Position numbers and translations under genes: made by a program
Notes under the pieces: model-generated
The model's database searches: none
What the model was told of the DNA's origin: nothing
Seen by the model: only the letters and a program-made list of their open reading frames with translations
In this document: positions 61,220 to 64,000 of the stretch, piece by piece
Layout: each line of letters opens with the position of its first letter
How positions within the stretch are numbered: the stretch's first letter is position 1
Assembly: GCF_033807715.1 (NCBI RefSeq)
Contig: NC_084599.1
Location: forward strand, 14,172,625-14,236,624
DNA: 64,000 nucleotides
Reading direction: 5' to 3'
From: Cololabis saira
Taxonomy: Eukaryota; Chordata; Actinopteri; Beloniformes; Belonidae

Positions 61220-61250
61220 TGATGACGTAGGCTGGAAAGGGGTCTATAAA
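61220..61250 (+). promoter_or_regulatory. CRE-like site and TATA box
   Basis: GATGACGTAG (61221-61230) contains a TGACGTA-type CREB/ATF site, and TATAAA follows at 61245-61250 in the context GTCTATAAACCC. If used, transcription would start near 61275 and run towards the donor-like site at 61939. Prediction only. Confidence 0.35.
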
Positions 61251-61568
61251 CCCGAAAATAACTACAGACCAACCTTAATAGACAGAATCAAAAATATAAT
61301 GGACTTAACTATAAAAGAAAATAAAAATCTAAAACATAAAATCTAACCAAAAATGAACATATCGGAAAAAGAACTTTAACACACAAAATAAAACTATTAA
61401 ATAGATGAATATCTGAAATAAGTGAAAACCGCGAACCCGCGGGCAGTGACCACAGGATAACATGTCACAGAAATAATACCCGAACTACACCTGAAGACCA
61501 CAATACTTGAAGATTTGCCGTTGAAGACGCCAGAACCTCCGTGGGATTCATTCAAGAATTAAACAAAA

Positions 61569-61584
61569 AGCTCTTTTAAGAGCT
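61569..61584. other. 16-bp palindrome resembling a histone stem-loop
   Basis: AGCTCTTTTAAGAGCT is a perfect palindrome. The histone mRNA 3' stem-loop consensus is GGCTCTTTT-AGAGCC; here the first pair would be A-U instead of G-C. No histone gene precedes it and no purine-rich downstream element is evident, so a functional role is unlikely. Confidence 0.25.
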
Positions 61585-61690
61585 ATAGAGCATTCCTACT
61601 CCTCTAGCCTCTTTACCACCAGACTCTGAAACCAGCACCACGTACCGGGGAAACAACTCGCCCTGTCCGCCGGCTTTTCGGTTTGCACTG

Positions 61691-61825
61691 ACGCCGGATT
61701 CCCGTCGGCCCCGGGACCTTCTTCAGCGCCGGATTGCCGCCGGCCCCGGGACCTTCTTCAGCGCCGGATTGCCGCCGGCCCCGGGACCTTTTCAGCGCCG
61801 GATTTCCGCCGGCGCCGCGAGGACA
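61691..61825. repeat. GC-rich 35-bp tandem repeat, four copies
   Basis: GCCGGATT recurs at 61693, 61728, 61763 and 61797, each followed by GGCCCCGGGACCTT in the first three copies. The period is 35, 35 and 34 bases. Confidence 0.9.
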
Positions 61826-61946
61826 ACCAACACCGACCCGCACGGGCATTGCGTCTCCCTCCCATCCCACCCATCTCACGGCCCCCGGCGACGCCGTAGC
61901 TCGAACGGACACCGCCGCTCCACCCAGCACCCTCCACAGTAAGTAA

Positions 61947-62043
61947 CTAGCAACTGAAATACAACTGAAATACACGTAGAAATATCCTCCTATGCTACGT
62001 ATGTCCACATCAGCCCAGATGTAGAATATAGTCTACAGGTGAA
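61947..62043 (+). repeat. minisatellite flank shared with the hAT element at 34105
   Basis: CTAGCAACTGAAATA, then AAATATCCTCCTATGCTACG, TATGTCCACATCAGCCCAGA and TGTAGAATATAG match the reverse complement of 34684-34755. The match begins right at the donor-like site, so this boundary is shared between the two loci, though the DNA further upstream is not. Confidence 0.85.
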
Positions 62044-64000
62044 GAATATGGTGTAAAAGCTCATTTATTTCAATAATGAAATCTAGAATATGGTGTAAAA
62101 GCTCATTTGTTTCAAAAATGAAATCTAGAATATGGTGTAAAAGCTCATTTGTTTCAAAAATGCAACTAGAAATGGTGTAAAAGTTCATTTATTTCAAAAA
62201 TGAAATCCGGAATATGGTGTAAAAGCTCATTTGTTTCAAAAATGCAACTAGAAATGGTGTAAAAGTTCATTTATTTCAAAAATGAAATCCGGAATATGGT
62301 GTAAAAGTTCATTTATTTCAAAAATGAAATCTAGAATATGGTGTAAAAGTTCCTTTGTTTCGAAAATGAAATCTAGAATATGGTGTAAAAGTTCATTTGT
62401 TTCAAAAATGAAATCTGGAATATGGTGTAAAAGTTCTTTTGTTTCAAAAATGCATTTAGAATATGGTGTAAAAGCTCATTTATTTCAAAAATGAAATCTA
62501 GAATATGGTGTAAAAGTTCATTTATTTCAAGAATGCATTTAGAATATGGTGTAAAAGCTCATTTGTTTCAAAAATGCATTTGGAATATGGTGTAAAAGCT
62601 CATTTATTTCAAAAATGAAATCTAGAATATGGTGTAAAAGTTCTTTTGTTTCAAAAATGCATTTAGAATATGGTGTAAAAGCTCATTTGTTTCAAAAATG
62701 CATTTAGAGATGGTGTAAAAGTTCATTTATTTCAAAAATGCATTTAGAATATGGTGTAAAAGTTCATTTATTTCAATAATGCATTTAGAATATGGTGTAA
62801 AAGCTCATTTGTTTCAAAAATGCATTTAGAGATGGTGTAAAAGTTCATTTATTTCAAAAATGAAATCTAGAATATGGTGTAAAAGTTCATTTGTTTCAAA
62901 AATGCATTTAGAGATGGTGTAAAAGTTCATTTATTTCAAAAATGAAATCTAGAATATGGTGTAAAAGTTCATTTATTTCAATAATGCATTTAGAATATGG
63001 TGTAAACGGTCATTTGTTTCAAAAATGCATTTAGAGATGGTGTAAAAGTTCATTTGTTTCAAAAATGCATTTAGAGATGGTGTAAAAGTTCATTTATTTC
63101 AAAAATGAAATCTAGAATATGGTGTAAAAGCTCATTTATTTCAAAAATGAAATCTAGAATATGGTGTAAAAGTTCATTTGTTTCAATAATGCATTTAGAA
63201 TATGGTGTAAAAGCTCATTTGTTTCAAAAATGCATTTAGAGATGGTGTAAAAGTTCATTTATTTCAAAAATGCATTTAGAATATGGTGTAAAAGCTCATT
63301 TATTTCAAAAATGCATTTAGAATATGGTGTAAAAGTTCATTTATTTCAAAAATGAAATCTAGAATACGGTGTAAAAGTTCATTTATTTCAATAATGCATT
63401 TAGAATATGGTGTAAAAGTTCATTTATTTCAATAATGCATTTAGAATATGGTGTAAAAGTTCATTTATTTCAATAATGCATTTAGAATATGGTGTAAAAG
63501 CTCATTTGTTTCAAAAATGCATTTAGAGATGGTGTAAAAGTTCATTTATTTCAAAAATGCATTTAGAATATGGTGTAAAAGCTCATTTATTTCAAAAATG
63601 CATTTAGAATATGGTGTAAAAGTTCATTTATTTCAAAAATGAAATCTAGAATATGGTGTAAAAGTTCATTTATTTCAATAATGCATTTAGAATATGGTGT
63701 AAAAGTTCATTTATTTCAATAATGCATTTAGAATATGGTGTAAACGGTCATTTGTTTCAAAAATGCATTTAGAGATGGTGTAAAAGTTCATTTGTTTCAA
63801 AAATGCATTTAGAGATGGTGTAAAAGTTCATTTATTTCAAAAATGAAATCTAGAATATGGTGTAAAAGCTCATTTATTTCAAAAATGAAATCTAGAATAT
63901 GGTGTAAAAGTTCATTTGTTTCAATAATGCATTTAGAATATGGTGTAAAAGCTCATTTGTTTCAAAAATGCATTTAGAGATGGTGTAAAAGTTCATTTAT
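62044..64000 (+). repeat. 41-bp minisatellite, about 48 units, continues beyond window
   Basis: GAATATGGTGTAAAAGCTCA is the start of a unit of 39-42 bases. Unit types differ at the end (AATGAAATCTA or AATGCATTTA) and at the start (GAATATGGTG or GAGATGGTG). The rare variant AAACGGTCATTTG occurs at 63004 and 63742, 738 bases (18 units) apart, with matching neighbours, so a block has been duplicated. The array has no end in the window. Frames such as 62282-62494 exist because 42-base units keep phase and are not protein evidence. Confidence 0.95.

Larger units (their letters stand above)
61187..61945 (+). other. non-repetitive GC-rich segment, possible 5' exon of unknown type
   Basis: This segment lies between two tandem arrays. 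It begins with a promoter-like motif group (61220-61250), then about 300 bases of A-rich sequence, a 16-bp palindrome at 61569-61584, and a very GC-rich part (61650-61930) with four 35-bp repeats. It closes with a splice-donor-like ACAGTAAGT at 61936-61944, just before the minisatellite flank. Chance frames occur on both strands (61734-61946 plus, 61613-62008 minus), and the 35-bp repeat shifts frame each time, so coding is doubtful. An untranslated first exon of a larger transposon or a host gene would fit, but nothing confirms transcription. Confidence 0.35.

Noticed and set aside
61569..61584. Histone 3' stem-loop
   Set aside because: Stem differs from the consensus first pair, no histone frame upstream and no downstream processing element; kept only as a palindrome.
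61734..61946. Pro/Ala-rich frame and opposite-strand Gly/Arg-rich frame in the GC-rich block
   Set aside because: Driven by 35-bp GC-rich repeats that shift the frame at each copy; composition is the only reason the frames are open.
62282..62494. Periodic frame with a 14-residue repeat (KMKSRIWCKSSFVS-like)
   Set aside because: It is the translation of the 42-base minisatellite units, which keep reading frame by length alone; adjacent 41- and 40-base units break it.
59640..64000. CRISPR-like array
   Set aside because: Units are contiguous without unique spacers, in a vertebrate-type genome; they are minisatellite and satellite-like repeats.

Overview
The window looks like intergenic or intronic DNA from a ray-finned (teleost) fish. 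The evidence is long CA/GT, TA and tetranucleotide microsatellites, two 5'-truncated L1 insertions with target-site duplications, a percomorph-type tRNA-derived SINE with a short A tail, Tc1/mariner remnants of the kind common in fish, and many hAT-type DNA transposons with 8-bp target-site duplications. There are no bacterial-style operons. I recognise no intact host protein-coding gene, rRNA gene or functional tRNA gene. Nearly all short open frames fall in microsatellites or unique AT-rich DNA and show no recognisable domain.

Layout. Positions 1-13,200 are mostly unique AT-rich DNA with one hAT element (2760-3725, with a small foldback MITE inside) and a long GT tract. Positions 13,200-18,600 hold a LINE 3' end, a 5'-truncated L1, a Tc1/mariner remnant and a 1.2-kb element with TTAA ends. 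Positions 18,600-28,100 are largely unique, with big TA and CA tracts, a terminal-inverted-repeat element carrying a decayed THAP-domain frame (23,959-24,682), and a possible host terminal exon on the minus strand (27,791-28,042) coding for one transmembrane segment. Positions 28,200-29,200 hold an LTR with a tRNA-Leu-type primer binding site. Positions 31,300-45,300 contain three hAT elements with perfect target duplications, the second TTAA element, a MITE inside a TA microsatellite, a LINE reverse-transcriptase remnant and a second truncated L1. Positions 49,600-56,000 hold a SINE, a Tc1/mariner remnant, another hAT element and microsatellites. Positions 56,040-59,500 are one old repeat family with 128-bp tandem units, interrupted by a MITE and by a hAT element that keeps the end of its transposase.

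The last 4.4 kb is the most unusual part. A 235/266-bp higher-order tandem array (about 59,640-61,186) is followed by about 750 bp of non-repetitive DNA with a CRE-like site, TATA box, GC-rich 35-bp repeats and a splice-donor-like site. After that comes a 41-bp minisatellite that runs off the window end. The same minisatellite and its flank occur, inverted, inside the hAT element at 34,105-34,951. The two loci therefore belong to one minisatellite-carrying transposon family.

All family names rest on reading motifs, ends and target duplications by eye; no database search was run.
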